A stretch of 64,000 bases of DNA from Cliona cf. orientalis (GCA_963930775.1 OZ005692.1:6744135-6808134); one strand, 5' to 3'; shown: positions 33,610-45,543, counted from the first letter of the stretch. Translations and numbers: made by a program. The notes: generated by a model from the sequence alone, not told the origin.

Positions 33610-33986
33610 ACACTAAGCAGAAAAAAAAAATTTGTCCAAAAACCACCATATAATCGAGCTGGATGCATAGTGGAACCATACAATGCAAGCAGGCAGCCTA
33701 AATTTCAATTTTGTAAAAAAAGTTGGTAAAGGTCGTCACGTTTATGTGCGCGCGTGGCCCCGCCCCTCACGTAGCGCGTGGGCGGAAACATTGCAAACGC
33801 ATGGCTTCCTATACAAACATATGGGAATACTTTAAAGTGCCATAACTTTAATTCTAAGGCATGAATAAAAATTCCCCGCCATCAAATTTCGTGTTTTGAC
33901 CCATTCTGCGTGCCCGTGTAAAAATTATGTCCCCAAGTGCTCCCAGTTCCTCCACGAATTATTTCTTTTTTTTTTCTACTTAGTGT
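33610..33986 (+). mobile_element. ACACTAAG-type MITE, copy 2 (377 bp)
   Basis: It is a tandem, same-orientation neighbour of copy 1 with about 85-90 percent similarity by eye, the same ends and the same preceding sequence (ttttttcaaggagaccaga). The similarity of the preceding sequences suggests that the true unit is longer than the inverted ends indicate. Confidence 0.8.
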
Positions 33987-34076
33987 TTAATTAGTGTTTA
34001 ATAATTAACTACTTAGTGTTTAATTTCTCTATGAAATTTTAATGCATTGCATAGTGGTTGGACAGTTAGCCTTGGG

Positions 34077-34590
34077 CTAGTGTTGAAGTCCTCCCACAGA
34101 ACACAAAGGATAGACAAAATAAGACAAATTGGACACAAAAAGTGCATAGGAGGGGAAATGAAGGAGTCTTAGATTAGGCAAGGGAAAGGCGACTCTTGAA
34201 AATATTAGGAGAGGGGCTGTTGACCACAAATGAAGATAGGGAATTCCAGGTAGGGATAACATCTATGAAGAAAGAGTGACGATAAGAGAGAGTGGGAACA
34301 AAAGGTTGAAAAAGTATTCTATTGTGCTTATGACGGGGAGATGGGCAAGGGTGGAATGTGGGAATTGTTATTCAAGATGTTATAAAGGACCTTTAACTTG
34401 ATATTCTGCCTGCGGACCTTCAAGGAGGTCCACCCCAGTGTTGTTAGTAGCTTGTCAGTGTTTATGGTCCAGTTGTGAAGCACCATCCGACTACCTGCAA
34501 ACCTTTGCACACTGTCTAGTCTGGTGATGTCTTTCTTTTGGTGGGGACCTTGTCTAGTCTTGAGGTGGATCCAGAGATTTGTCACAGTCT
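34077..34590 (-). mobile_element. LINE 3' end (reverse transcriptase C-terminus)
   Basis: Minus-strand frames give TRLDSVQRFAGSRMV, TLGWTSLKVRRQNIKLKVLY and, in another frame, YRHSFFIDVIPTWNSLSSFV ending FKSRLSLA-stop. This is the usual end of a non-LTR retrotransposon reverse transcriptase ORF (jockey/CR1/RTE-like). The two parts are out of frame near 34335, and only the last 170 or so codons remain, so it is a 5'-truncated dead copy. Confidence 0.8.
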
Positions 34591-35517
34591 TAAGGCAGGC
34601 AGGCTACTCATGCTAGCTACATGTCTATATAATATCCTGGGCCAACATACACTGAAAGGTTGCCTGTCTGGAGTCCAGCAGGACATTCCATTTCTGGTCT
34701 TTGTACTTCACCCGCTAGCTGACAGGGGATCGAATATCTGTTCGTCCATGATCATGCACTGTTAGGTGCAGTTAGGCCAAGCAAAGTTAATTAATAGTTT
34801 CTCAGGCCCGCCCACATCAAATTTTGAGAAAGCAAGACTTTTTTAATTAACAGACTAAAATCAGTAAAGAGTTCATGAAACCAGCTTGTTTTCTGGCATC
34901 TCGAGAGTTTGGTTGACATCTCACAACTGAAGTCTCAGTGAAAGTGGTATTTAGCCAGCAGCTAGCTAGCTATTTTCTTCAAAGATGATGACGTCATCTG
35001 GTGCAGGCTAAATCTTGTCATCTTGTACAAGGTTAGTACGACTGATAAAACTTTTCTCTACTAAATAGAAAGCTAAACTTGATTGTTAGGCTAGATATTC
35101 TCTCTGGTTGGACTTCAATACTTGTATTTCAGCACTAGCGCTATAGCTTGTGTATCAACCACGTGCAGCACTAGCGAAAATGGGCGTGGTCACTATCGCC
35201 ACGCCCATTTTTCAAAAGCCGCCTCCCGCATGGGTTTTGAAATTTGAAACTAGTAATTAAGTTTGTTTGGCCTTATATAATATGTCAGATGTTTTTAACT
35301 TTATTATCAATGATAAGCCAGGGGTGGGTGGGTAGCTAGCTAGTAACATGCAGGTACGTAGCGGCATGCATGAGAGATATGACGACCTGGCACGGGTTTC
35401 TACAATCGCCCGGAGTTTGTACATGCCTTCAACTAGCTACATAATATGTACCGGTAGCTAGGTCAGTAGAGGACTACCAGATGAGGTCAAATATTCTTAT
35501 CTCGTGTTGAGTACATC
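34591..35517. other. Non-coding stretch
   Basis: No gene was recognised. It could hold more decayed LINE sequence up to about 34760. A weak inverted pair occurs: cgcccacatcaaattttgag near 34810 and cacgcccatttttcaaaagc near 35200. Confidence 0.35.
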
Positions 35518-35757
35518 TGTACTCTTTCCAGTAGCTACCCGGCGTTGCTCCCATGATCATCGCCACTTTGTGCTGAATGACCTTACTGACGTGATCTGGG
35601 GCTCTCACCGATTTCAAACTTACGAATAATTGTTGTACCAGGAATTTGTACCTCTTTTATTGTTAGGTGATATATTGCCTTCGCCAAGTTGATCAAATTT
35701 TTATTTTTATCGATTTAATCAACTTTCCCACCATCTGCATGTAGCCGTATTCTGCAA
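35518..35757 (-). pseudogene. GTPase 5'-end fragment (decayed unit)
   Basis: It matches the first 75 codons of the unit 3 GTPase plus the untranslated acceptor (ctctcttgcag on the minus strand). The P-loop region is damaged and the start codon context is changed. No TRPA remains were found beside it. Confidence 0.8.
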
Positions 35758-38444
35758 GAGAGTGACTAACAAATTAAAATTATTTACAACCACACAGGAT
35801 AGCTAGTTAAATTTAATTTATATAAGACATATTAAGAACATATCTTATGTATATGAGGAGAGTCTTGAATTCTTTATTCCTAGCCTCATCCCCAGGCCAC
35901 TCCCATGTTTTCAGTGTTACATGCGTGTGAGGCTATTCTGGTATCTATAGCTCTAGATTGCAGATGCCTGCAAGTTTTCTTCTAACCAGGCTTCCAGGTA
36001 GCTACATAATATATACCTGTATTGAAATCGATTGTTCTATTGTGTGTGATTATGACCATTAAGACCTTATGCACTGGGGCGAGGTCAAGCAGTTAATTGC
36101 CCCAATAATCCCCTGTACGGGGGATTGATAACAGATTGACCACAAGCATGTACTGAGAATACCATCGCTGTACATAATCATCATAGGGTTACCCCAAACA
36201 CATGTACACACACATGTAGAGGAAATCAGGTATAAGGTAATAGAGTGGGGCATAATTTTAACACTGATGGGTGCATTGCACCTATCAATGTATTGCCCCC
36301 ACTGGCAAAGGTGGGGATTTGATCGTGTTTGACCACTGAATTTGCCCTGGATTGGGGACTTGTAGTCTCGCTAGCCACACCCTTCAATCTCAGGATCTGG
36401 TAATCATGCATACAGCTAGTTGTTCTGACAGAATTAAAAAAAAAAACATCACGGATAACCACAAACTATAAGGGGCTGACTATATGCGCACACGCGACTA
36501 TATAAATAATCCTATATGTATGGGAAGGATTTACATCATGAACCAAACCCATGAGTGACTCATGGGTATGTCTCTTTTCCCATGAGTCACTCATGGGAAT
36601 GATTTTTGTCTGGTGTAAATTCCCCAAAATTTTAAACGTGGGAATACTTTTCATTAAAGAGAGTAGCTAAAACACCATCTAGCTAACATCAAACAGTTTT
36701 AGGAAGAATTTACGCCATGGGGTGCCCCTATAATTATTAATAGGTGAATTTGATGTAAATTATTCCCATATACCAAGGACCATGGATACAATTTTTAGTA
36801 TGCATAGAAAACTGTGATTATAATATAAGATCACTAGATATGACATTACATACCGTAATTACGTATATAATACACATGGCAGCTTGGTGGAGTCATTGTA
36901 GATGAAGTCGCTAACATGCCTGTAATCCATACATGCAGATGTTTTATTAATGCCTTAAATAAATGATGTGTAGGATGGACTTGAAATGCAACTTTTATCT
37001 AATGTGGAAAATGTGTGGTGAAAAAAAGAAGCATTATATAGTATGAGTAGGAGTATATTAGGAGTATGCAACACACATAATATAGTAGTATGAACATTTT
37101 TTCTGGATTTGACGTCACAATCACCCCGGTATATACATGGGACTGAATATTATGTGTACGAGGGTTACAGTAGTATGTGTGTCTTATCTGTTACCAATCT
37201 ACTGGCTGTTTAAGACCAGTATACAGCATTTTGAACATACCAGCTGGTTTTTCACTATACTCCAAAGGTTTTCAACAAATGGATCTCTCTGAAATGGTGT
37301 TGTGTATTGGGTGGCAATTTTCATGAAGGATAAGAGATGTAGCTACTAGTGGAATTTTTTATTATCCCCAGTAGTTCAAGTTGCATTTCAAATACATCCG
37401 GAGTTCCAATCAACAAAAAAATTCGGCCAATCTATGAGGTAATTATGATAAAATTGATCATGATGAAAGACCGTTTCAAAATGTTTCCTATCTCCTCGCT
37501 TGTTATCTTGGGTACTCTCTGCACCAGCAACATAATATTATGGTGCTGGTAGCAACTGCGGATACAGTGAAAACTTGATTGAAGATTTTTTTTTATCTCG
37601 AGCTGGTTGAAATGTCTTCAAGTTGTTGATGTTTAACTGTGTTTTGACACTTTTTTATACAGGGAGCAGCTGAAGGAACGTTCACTCTTATTGGACTTGT
37701 TTCTAGGTATCTAGCTGGCTAATGCTGGCACACTTATTTTAATACTCAATAATAAAATATTAATTAGTAGCTATACAGTGTACCTCACTGTGACAAGGTT
37801 CAATTATAGTAACCAAATTTTTCTTACGAGGATAAAAGAATTTTTCTCTCATGCAAGTCAGCATAAAAATATATAGGTCTGAAATGGCTGGTATGATAAG
37901 TTTATGCCCACTTCATTGATAGTCAAACGCCTTTCTACCGACGACCTTCACCTACTCTCCACCAGGTTGCCGGGGGTTGCAGGTAAAGGTCATCGACAAT
38001 TTCATGTGCATATGAGCTGCAGCAGCTCTCTTAATAGATGCAGATGAAGCGTGCAGGGTATGTGCTCCCATAGAGCTAGAGCTCTAGTTATGATTCACCA
38101 TATTGAGCCTGGCAAAGAAGAGCTGTACTTATGATGTCACCAGATAGTAGATGTTTACTCTAGTGCTGAGGAGGAAGCACGCTTGAATGCTTAATCATTA
38201 ACAAAAATGTTGGTATGTAGTTATCAAAAATTAAGAGTAACAATACCGAAAACAATAATAACATTATTATGGAAAATTGAACAACTTACTAAAACATGGT
38301 GCATATGTAATTATAGTAACATAAGAAATATGAACTTGATATGTGCTTTTTGGAGCATGCAATAAAGTATAATACTTCTATATTAGCAACTCATCAACAG
38401 TAGAGATCTAGCTAGATATATACAGTTTGGTGATCATCGAAATA
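35758..38444. other. Mostly non-coding; two possible small exons
   Basis: Two copies of a near-palindromic 19-mer, cccatgagtgactcatggg, lie at 36548-36566 and about 36580-36598, inside an inverted pair (gatttacatcatg and tggtgtaaattcc). At 37371-37438 (ag-bounded, followed by gtaatt) and 37664-37706 (after tttatacag, followed by gtatct; GAAEGTFTLIGLVS) there are short exon-like stretches on the plus strand, which I could not assign to a family. The rest shows nothing. Confidence 0.35.
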
Positions 38445-40274
38445 TCATTTACCAAAGATTGTCATAACTCCACGACCAATCTCACGAATGCCATCTGTCA
38501 TCCTAGAAAAGAATTCTCTCCTTCTTTCTTTATTCTCATCAACTGCAGTGTTGATGCGTTTCATCTTCTCCAATTCTTTGACTCGATCCTCCCACCCTGG
38601 TTCCTTTTTTTCCTTCTCCTTTTCAATCATCTCCTTGAAATTGCTACATCCTGGATATCTCACGAGGCTGTCCCTCCAAGCTGCTTGCTGTTTGGCCTTG
38701 TCAAGACTGACCACTCGCTCTTCCCATCCAGGCTTCCTCTGACTCTTTTCTGAATTGATCATCAGCTGGATGTAGTCGGCCTGTGTTAGTGGACTTGGCT
38801 TCAGGGCTATTTGTTTCAGAAGCTCCATGCAAGATCGTGCATCTTCAACATGCACCTGCAACTGTGTTTGAGCTTTTTCAAGGGCGCTTGCATGGCTCTC
38901 TATAAGCTTGGTAGCAGTGAGTTGCCCTTTGTGCGCTTCGTAGAACTTCCTCTTGAGGTCATCATAGCTGCGGGTTTCTGTCTTGTATACGATTTCGTAT
39001 CTTTCAGTACCTTTTTGATGCTGTTCCCATGAACATTTCCCTTTACATCGTTTACAGCGAGCAGACTTCTCACCACCACCATCCATGGCTTTACACTTCC
39101 ATTTCTTGTCCTCTTCACAGGGATAGTGGCATGTGTGGTTGCATTTGAGGCAGTTGGTGGCAAAGGTACCAGATCGAACTGTAATGGTTTTAAAAGATGG
39201 CACCTTGATCTGGTACTTGAAATCCTTATTTGCATTAATCTGTGATTGGTACTTTTGCAGTACTATTTCTTCTTGTCGAAGGACATCCATTTCATTGAGG
39301 CATGTTTCAACTTGGTCTTGGATTTTCGAAAGAAGTTCTTCGAGCTTCTCCCTGTTTTCCAGGACCTGTTTGGTCAACATTAGGCTAACGCTCTTCTTAG
39401 CATTGAATTCGGTAAAAAAGGTGCGAAAGGACATTTCACCCATTTTCCAAAACATTTGGTTAAACATGTCATCATCGGAAGCATGGGTGTATAGTGCTGA
39501 ATTATTGAATTTGAAGTATGCGCTGCAGGGAATTTCTTCTCGGACAGCTTCAATGACCGGTGGTTTCTGTCCATCACAGAAGGTTACCAAGGTCAAAAAA
39601 TTTTCCTTCACATCAACACCGAAGATCTCCAGGATTGACTCAAATATGTATTTCTGTGTTGGAGTCAGCCTCACCAAAGCAGACTGAGTGACAAATCCTA
39701 CTGCGTCTAAATGTTCAATGCCTTTTCCACCTCCAAGTGAAAAGAATTCATTGACTTGCTTTTTGATCTCTTCATCTCTCTCCATTCCGCGTGTATCGCC
39801 AAACCCTGGTGTATCGATGATGGTGAAGGTGTAATCGACACGGGAGCCCTCCATAGGATAGATGGTGTATGCCGTGATGTGATTTGTGACACTCTCTGTC
39901 TGCCGTTTAGCATCTTCAACAATCAATTTGAAACGGAAATCATCTTGCCATTCAACTCCAAAGATGTAGTTGATCATGCCATTGATCAGTGTGCTTTTTC
40001 CTGCACCAGTTGCACCCATGACCATCAGTACTTTATGCTGCGTGCACATGTGGGGTTGTTTATTCTGACCAATCTCAAATTTTCGAATCAGTTTTGCATC
40101 TGGAATTTCCACGGATGTTTGAGGTAATTTGAATATTTTATTATCTAGTTGCTCAGACATCTCCTTCATCCTACAGGCCAATCGTTCAGGTTCTGATTTT
40201 TTGGTGTCGGTACAATCTTCCTCCCCATTACTCACCCCATTCTCCAACTTCTCAGGTTTTAATTCTTCAGCCAT
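38445..40274 (-). CDS. AIG1-like GTPase with cysteine-rich insert (609 residues)
   Basis: It is the longest member of the local GTPase family. G1 is GATGAGKST at residues 87-95, G3 is DTPG at 154-157, and TFCD lies at 231-234. After a first helical stretch comes an insert absent from the two shorter genes, with eight Cys at 375, 378, 382, 386, 394, 407, 410 and 414 plus His at 380 and 383, which looks like a zinc-binding knuckle. The C-terminus has two similar PGWE(E/D)RV motifs and ends GREIGRGVMTIFG, the same type of hydrophobic tail as its relatives. The reading frame is open 22 codons further up, but I start at MAEELK because it has a strong context (gctgccATGG) and an acceptor (ttgttacag) cuts the upstream part. 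It has no adjacent TRPA copy. The role is unknown; GTP binding is well supported. Confidence 0.85.
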   Translation of the reverse strand: MAEELKPEKLENGVSNGEEDCTDTKKSEPERLACRMKEMSEQLDNKIFKLPQTSVEIPDAKLIRKFEIGQNKQPHMCTQHKVLMVMGATGAGKSTLINGMINYIFGVEWQDDFRFKLIVEDAKRQTESVTNHITAYTIYPMEGSRVDYTFTIIDTPGFGDTRGMERDEEIKKQVNEFFSLGGGKGIEHLDAVGFVTQSALVRLTPTQKYIFESILEIFGVDVKENFLTLVTFCDGQKPPVIEAVREEIPCSAYFKFNNSALYTHASDDDMFNQMFWKMGEMSFRTFFTEFNAKKSVSLMLTKQVLENREKLEELLSKIQDQVETCLNEMDVLRQEEIVLQKYQSQINANKDFKYQIKVPSFKTITVRSGTFATNCLKCNHTCHYPCEEDKKWKCKAMDGGGEKSARCKRCKGKCSWEQHQKGTERYEIVYKTETRSYDDLKRKFYEAHKGQLTATKLIESHASALEKAQTQLQVHVEDARSCMELLKQIALKPSPLTQADYIQLMINSEKSQRKPGWEERVVSLDKAKQQAAWRDSLVRYPGCSNFKEMIEKEKEKKEPGWEDRVKELEKMKRINTAVDENKERRREFFSRMTDGIREIGRGVMTIFGK

Positions 40275-40799
40275 GGCAGCCGCTTCAATGTTTAAGCTGT
40301 AACAATAAGCATTGCTAATAATGATGTTGCGTCTATGCACAAAGTAGCAGCAGCTATGCTTACATTGTTATTCCTTTCCAGTTAGTGAGTGGCTTTAATA
40401 TGCTGCAGCAGCTATTACTCTTCTTATTTGTGCTCCAATCAAATTTCTTTTAGCTGTAGCTTTGAAAGACTGAGTTCTTTTTATAGAGTAGCTAGCTGGG
40501 TGCATGTAGAATGTACACACCTCCTAATTTGCAGCATTTCTCATTTTTGTGGTTATGTATGATACCATCGATATGAGGCTCAGTAGTTAGTGTTTCCTCA
40601 TTCCTGAAATTCTTTGACCCATGCAGTAAGCTTAGCACTATTTTCAACCAGGTGAAGATCTTTGATGATCGATTGCTGAGACTAGGGTATTTTTTTTGCG
40701 ATCTTATAGAATTACATGGAGGATATATTCTCTCTGTGGTCAGTGGGAGCAATCACAAGCAGGACTAAGGCTTCAATCTAACTGTCCACAATCTTTAAT
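40275..40799. other. Upstream region of the 609-residue GTPase
   Basis: It contains the presumed 5' untranslated intron (acceptor at about 40300). No further gene seen. Confidence 0.4.
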
Positions 40800-43100
40800 T
40801 CAGCTCCATCCCCATGCAGTCATACTGATAGCCATTCTATTACTATGATAGTAGCTATTCTTGAAGCAATCAACCATATTAAATTTTGTGATAACTTGAC
40901 TATAGCTACAGGCTCTATTGATTCTTCTGCTTGTGGTATTCACCCAGTATGATAATATTATGTAAAATGTCTCAGTGACACACAAATTGGAAATGTAGAC
41001 AATGGTTGGATTCCACCAAGTCCAGCTCCATGGGACTCTACCCAATAAGGCAAAGGTGTGTGCAATTGCTTATATGCCAACTGCTTCTCTCGGCCATAGA
41101 GTCACTTGTGGAAGTTAATCATGCACCTGCAACCCATTTACTAAAGAATTTGCATGCACCATTGGTGAATAATAATTCATATTATTGTCACATTAGCTTG
41201 TTATGAGTCATAATTTTGAAGTATGCATGCAATCACACTTTATCAACTGCTTCTCTTGGCCATGTATGTGGGAGTTTATCCTACGCCTGTGATCCATTAA
41301 TTTGCGTGCACCATTGGTGAATAATAGTGTTTCTGCATTGAGGTGCATATGTGCATGCAGTCGCACTTTGTCAGAATTCAACATACCAAAACTGAACTAA
41401 ACTAACTGGCTTCTGAGTCTCAATTTCATGCATAATAATGCACGTGATCTGCATGAATTATTAAGTCTCACTTTAAGGGATTGGGAGGGACAGGGGGTAC
41501 CTATAATATTATATAATATTATTGCTATAATATGCCGGCTGGTATAAATCTGTATTATATAAAATTAGAAAGAGTCATAAAAATCGATTGAACTCATGCA
41601 GGGATCCAGCTGGGAAATTTTCAAAAGTCAATAAAAATGCGGATGTTATTTTCTAGGGAAGCTCTACTTCTGGACCTATATTACAGCATACCATGCTGCA
41701 TGAAGGAAATTGAGCCAGTGAAGGATCATGGCTATAATATAGGGGCAGCAACATTTGCTCCAACTGCCCTCTCAAGTTGCTCAGTACCCTCTCGTCCCCA
41801 GGCTCATTACCAGCTTTTTAAAGTTAAGTACTACCCAGGAGTTCGAACGTGATAAATTTGTCTATCGTTGGTCTATAGGGAGCAATTCATTTGGAGCATC
41901 CAACATTAGTTAGCCATAGGCCATAAATGGTAAAGGGTCGTTAGCATGGTGCATGCATATACGTAGCCTGCCCTAGCATCTGCTTTCACAGATCTCAAAT
42001 GGGCTGATAGGATGCTATGAATATTCAGCACACACACTTGGGAAGCCATATCGTATTCGATGCTGCTGCTTCTCTCTAAAATTAATGCCATGCAAGCTAT
42101 AGACATGGTTGTACACAATGAAAGCTCAGACACTGCTATTCTCACAGGTACACAACATATACTTGCATTAATGTACATAGTGAGATTCTCTAAATGTAAA
42201 ATTATATTATTATTGCAGTTTCTCCAGAAGGCAGCATACAAGTTAATCCAACAGCCATCAGCTATTATGGTGATACCTATAGCTTATCCCTTCCTACTTG
42301 CAATAGTCTATGCACCCAAACTATGAATTTTTCTCTGCTATGTCATAGAAATCCATATAGGTGGAATCCTTGGAGCTGTGTTGGGACTTTTCGATAGACA
42401 TCATGGCTTTCAAAAAATTATTTAGCACCCACACTTGAGACGGAAACAGTTAATCATACATAGTATAAGGTTTGCAGCCCTTCACTAGAGGTACAGGATT
42501 CCCAGTCTTTCCTTCACCTGGTAGCTAGTCATCCAAATGGAATAATAGTATGTGTTAATGAAATTGATATAATTATTATCACTTGCACCACACATACCAC
42601 AAATGAAGTAGTCATTAAGTTAACTGAATTAAGTTAATGCACCAGTGCATGTGGGAAAAAACTCCCACAAACCATATGAATGCTGAAAGCCAAGAGAAGA
42701 CAGTCCTGACCTGTGCCTGGTGAACAATTAAAGGTGAAGCTTATCTAGAGTATGATGGTTTCCTTCTCGGTGCTATGCCCAAAATTAATTGGAAGCCATT
42801 GGTTGTAAACTCCCTACTGGATTTATAGAATGGTTTAGATTTTTATCCCTTGAAATGCATAGAGGGAATGTGCTGGGGGAAGGCCACAAAAGTAGGCAAG
42901 ACAGAGCCCAAAGAAGTGTAATATTATATGTCTAGCTGTTTCCATAAATGAAGATGAAGCCTATCAGATAATGGTTACCATAATTATTTTCCTTCTCAAG
43001 TGTGAAGCTGATGGAAAACCCTATTTTTCTGTGGATTCCTAACTGGATATTTGGAACCCATCTTGATCTGCATTTTATCTATCACTGCATGACTTGTGAG
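40800..43100. repeat. Dispersed repeat R1, copy F
   Basis: Satellite modules lie at about 41150 and 41310, the ggatccag...attttc block at about 41600, gtaaagggtcgttagca at 41930, ttgggaagccat at 42038, ctgtgttgggactttt at 42374, gacggaaacagttaatcat at 42438 and agttaactga at 42620. The last is another empty site for the TTAA element. It is contiguous with the downstream flank of the next GTPase. Confidence 0.65.
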
Positions 43101-44150
43101 GAATTATGTACTTGAAGTTTCATGTGCTTCGATCCATGTATACACGTGCTGGGTCCGGGTACAAGAAAGCAAGATACCGTACTAACTGGTAACCTAAAAG
43201 TCTCATACCTTAATTCACACTCCGAGCTGGGAATGGTCTGAGGACAAGGCTAGCTTCACCCACACGGAGGATGTATCATAGGTGGATTCCACGAAATTTA
43301 CATCATGCACACTTTTAGCAGTGTTTCCAATGATGGCACAGTTCTGTTGTTGAAGTGAGGTCATCAATGGTACATAATATTATGTTATTAATGGATCAGC
43401 TGTTATCATACATGTAGCTATAATAAGTGTCCTGGGTTGTGGATAAGCAGCAAGTGTCAGAAGATGCAGTCCAGAAATTATAGCTACTTAATCCCCTGTT
43501 ACCGATAGTCAGGGTTGCAGGCACACTCTTCACTAGTGCCTCACTAACTTTTATTGTGACATGCACCAGCTAGACCTCACCAAGGATGGCAAGTTTATTT
43601 ATAAATCAGATCAGTTGTTCCTAGAGGTGTGTTGGTCAATCCATTATATAATATTGTACATGATAGAAATAGACAGAAGCTCTTCTGGTGAACAGCTACA
43701 AACGTTAGAATAAAAGGTGCAACTCATCTATGATTACAGTTGTTTCCCTCTCAAGTATGTATGCCCTAGTCAAAGTTTGACCTCTCTTTTTTCATGCATG
43801 ACATGTAAAAATCATTTATTTTCACTTGTGGGAGTTTCTCTTATCCTGCATGGTACATTGAAAAGTAACTATTTGATAGTGGTTTGCATGCATCCCATAA
43901 TTCACTAATGGCTCATAATTCATTCACACATTAACCTAGAACATACACTTATACTGTAAGCATATTATGCATACACTATTCATTGTCTAACTACATGTGT
44001 ACATACTAGTTTTAAATCATTTGGGTGTATCTTCATACTCAATATAATTATGCCCTAAAAATTGTCATATCAATAATAATTATTAAAGGCAATAATTAAA
44101 TACAGCATAAGATTATTAACCAAAGACCAAATTAGAAGAACCATAAGAGC
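43101..44150. other. Downstream flank of unit 3 GTPase, non-coding
   Basis: It matches parts of 27470-28080 in unit 2. No exon recognised. Confidence 0.45.
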
Positions 44151-45497
44151 TTAATTCATACCAAAGAGTGACATTACTCCTCTGCCAATTAGTTTTACAC
44201 CTTCGGACATAGTGGCGAACCAGCTCTTCTTTTCATTCATTTTCTCACTAACTTTCTCATTCATTTGCTTAACTATCAGCAGTTTTTTCATTCTCTCTTC
44301 CCAACCAGGTGCTCTGTCACTTTTTTCTTCTTCAATGAGATCTTCGACATTTCTTTCTTTATCATCTGCTATTGTTTCTAGTTGAGAAATGTATTCCTTG
44401 CATTTGGTGAGGTATGCTTTGCGCAGATTCGAACCTTCCCTTTCTTCCGTAAGAATCATTAAATCAATGTATTCCGTTAGCGACATTGAGGTTGGTGTCA
44501 GAGCAATTGCTTGGAGAATGTCTAAGCAAGAGCATGCTTCAGCAATTTTTGATGTTAGCTCAGCCTGCATTTCCTGTGCCGGATCACATGATGTAAGATC
44601 ATCCCGATTATTGGTAACCTTTCCTAGGCAATCATCCATTTCCTTTTGAAGTTCTTCTAAAGTGCTCTCTAGCTTTTCTCTGTTGGCTAGTACCTTCTTG
44701 GTCAAACTAATGCTTACGCTTTGTTTATTCGCTAGGTTGTTGAAAAAATCATTGAACGATTTCTCCCCCATTTTCCAGTAATGCTTACCGAAGTAGTCTT
44801 CGCTGCCGCTGTCATCTACAGTGGGGCCATAAAGGGATGAATTGTTGAATTTGAGGAACTGACTGCAAGGGATCTGCGCCTCTTGAATTGCAGCTATAGC
44901 TAGTGGCTCGTGGTTGTCACAAAAGGTAATCATGGCAAATATGTTACTTTTGACATCATTGCCAAAGATATCCAGGACCGAGGTGTAAACGTAATGCTGT
45001 GCAGGTGTGAGTCGTACGCAGGGCGCTGGGGTGACAAATCCAATTGCATCCAAATGATCAATGCCATTTCCATCCTTTAGGGAAAAGAACTCCTTAAGCT
45101 GCCTTACTGTCTCCTTATCTCTCTCTAATCCTTCCGTGTCTTCAAATCCAGGGGTATCAACAACTGTGAGTGTGTAAGGTATGTGAGCACCAGCCATGAC
45201 ATGAATGGTGTAGGCTGTGATACTCTGTGTGACACTCTTTGTCTGAGACACCACTTCATCAATGATAAGCTTGAAGCGGAAGTCGCTCTCCCACTTCACC
45301 CCTAGGATATGGTTGACCATGGCATTGATAAGTGTGCTCTTTCCAGTACCTGTACCTCCCATGATCATCACCACTTTGTGCTGAATGATCTTATGTGATC
45401 TGGGGCTCTCACCGATTTCAAACTTGCGAATAGTTGTTGTAGCTACCAGGAATTTGTATCTCTTTTTTTGGTAGGTGATATATATTGCTTTCACCAA
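44151..45497 (-). CDS. AIG1/GIMAP-like P-loop GTPase, unit 3 (448 residues as open)
   Basis: It is a close paralogue of the 29249-30640 gene (same length of G domain and tail). It contains GGTGTGKST, DTPGFED and TFCDN and ends KLIGRGVMSLFG. The N-terminus is odd. The start used by its sister (MAGKLAK...) is still present at 45543 behind the same untranslated intron, but four extra bases (agct, about 45440-45445) shift the frame, so that start would run into a stop. The open frame instead begins MVKAIYITYQKKRYKF at 45497, a translation of the old sequence in another frame. Either this downstream ATG is used, giving a new N-terminus, or the gene is newly damaged, or the four bases are a sequencing error. 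It is head to head with TRPA gene 2 (815 bp from the open start). Confidence 0.8.
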   Translation of the reverse strand: MVKAIYITYQKKRYKFLVATTTIRKFEIGESPRSHKIIQHKVVMIMGGTGTGKSTLINAMVNHILGVKWESDFRFKLIIDEVVSQTKSVTQSITAYTIHVMAGAHIPYTLTVVDTPGFEDTEGLERDKETVRQLKEFFSLKDGNGIDHLDAIGFVTPAPCVRLTPAQHYVYTSVLDIFGNDVKSNIFAMITFCDNHEPLAIAAIQEAQIPCSQFLKFNNSSLYGPTVDDSGSEDYFGKHYWKMGEKSFNDFFNNLANKQSVSISLTKKVLANREKLESTLEELQKEMDDCLGKVTNNRDDLTSCDPAQEMQAELTSKIAEACSCLDILQAIALTPTSMSLTEYIDLMILTEEREGSNLRKAYLTKCKEYISQLETIADDKERNVEDLIEEEKSDRAPGWEERMKKLLIVKQMNEKVSEKMNEKKSWFATMSEGVKLIGRGVMSLFGMN

Positions 45498-45543
45498 GTT
45501 GATCAGATTTTATTTTCATCGATTTAGCCAACTTTCCTGCCAT

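Noticed and set aside
39133-39687. Open frame of 184 codons on the plus strand
   Set aside because: It lies antisense to the 609-residue GTPase and shows no domain.
42060-42326. Open frame of 88 codons
   Set aside because: It falls inside R1 copy F and is broken in the other R1 copies.
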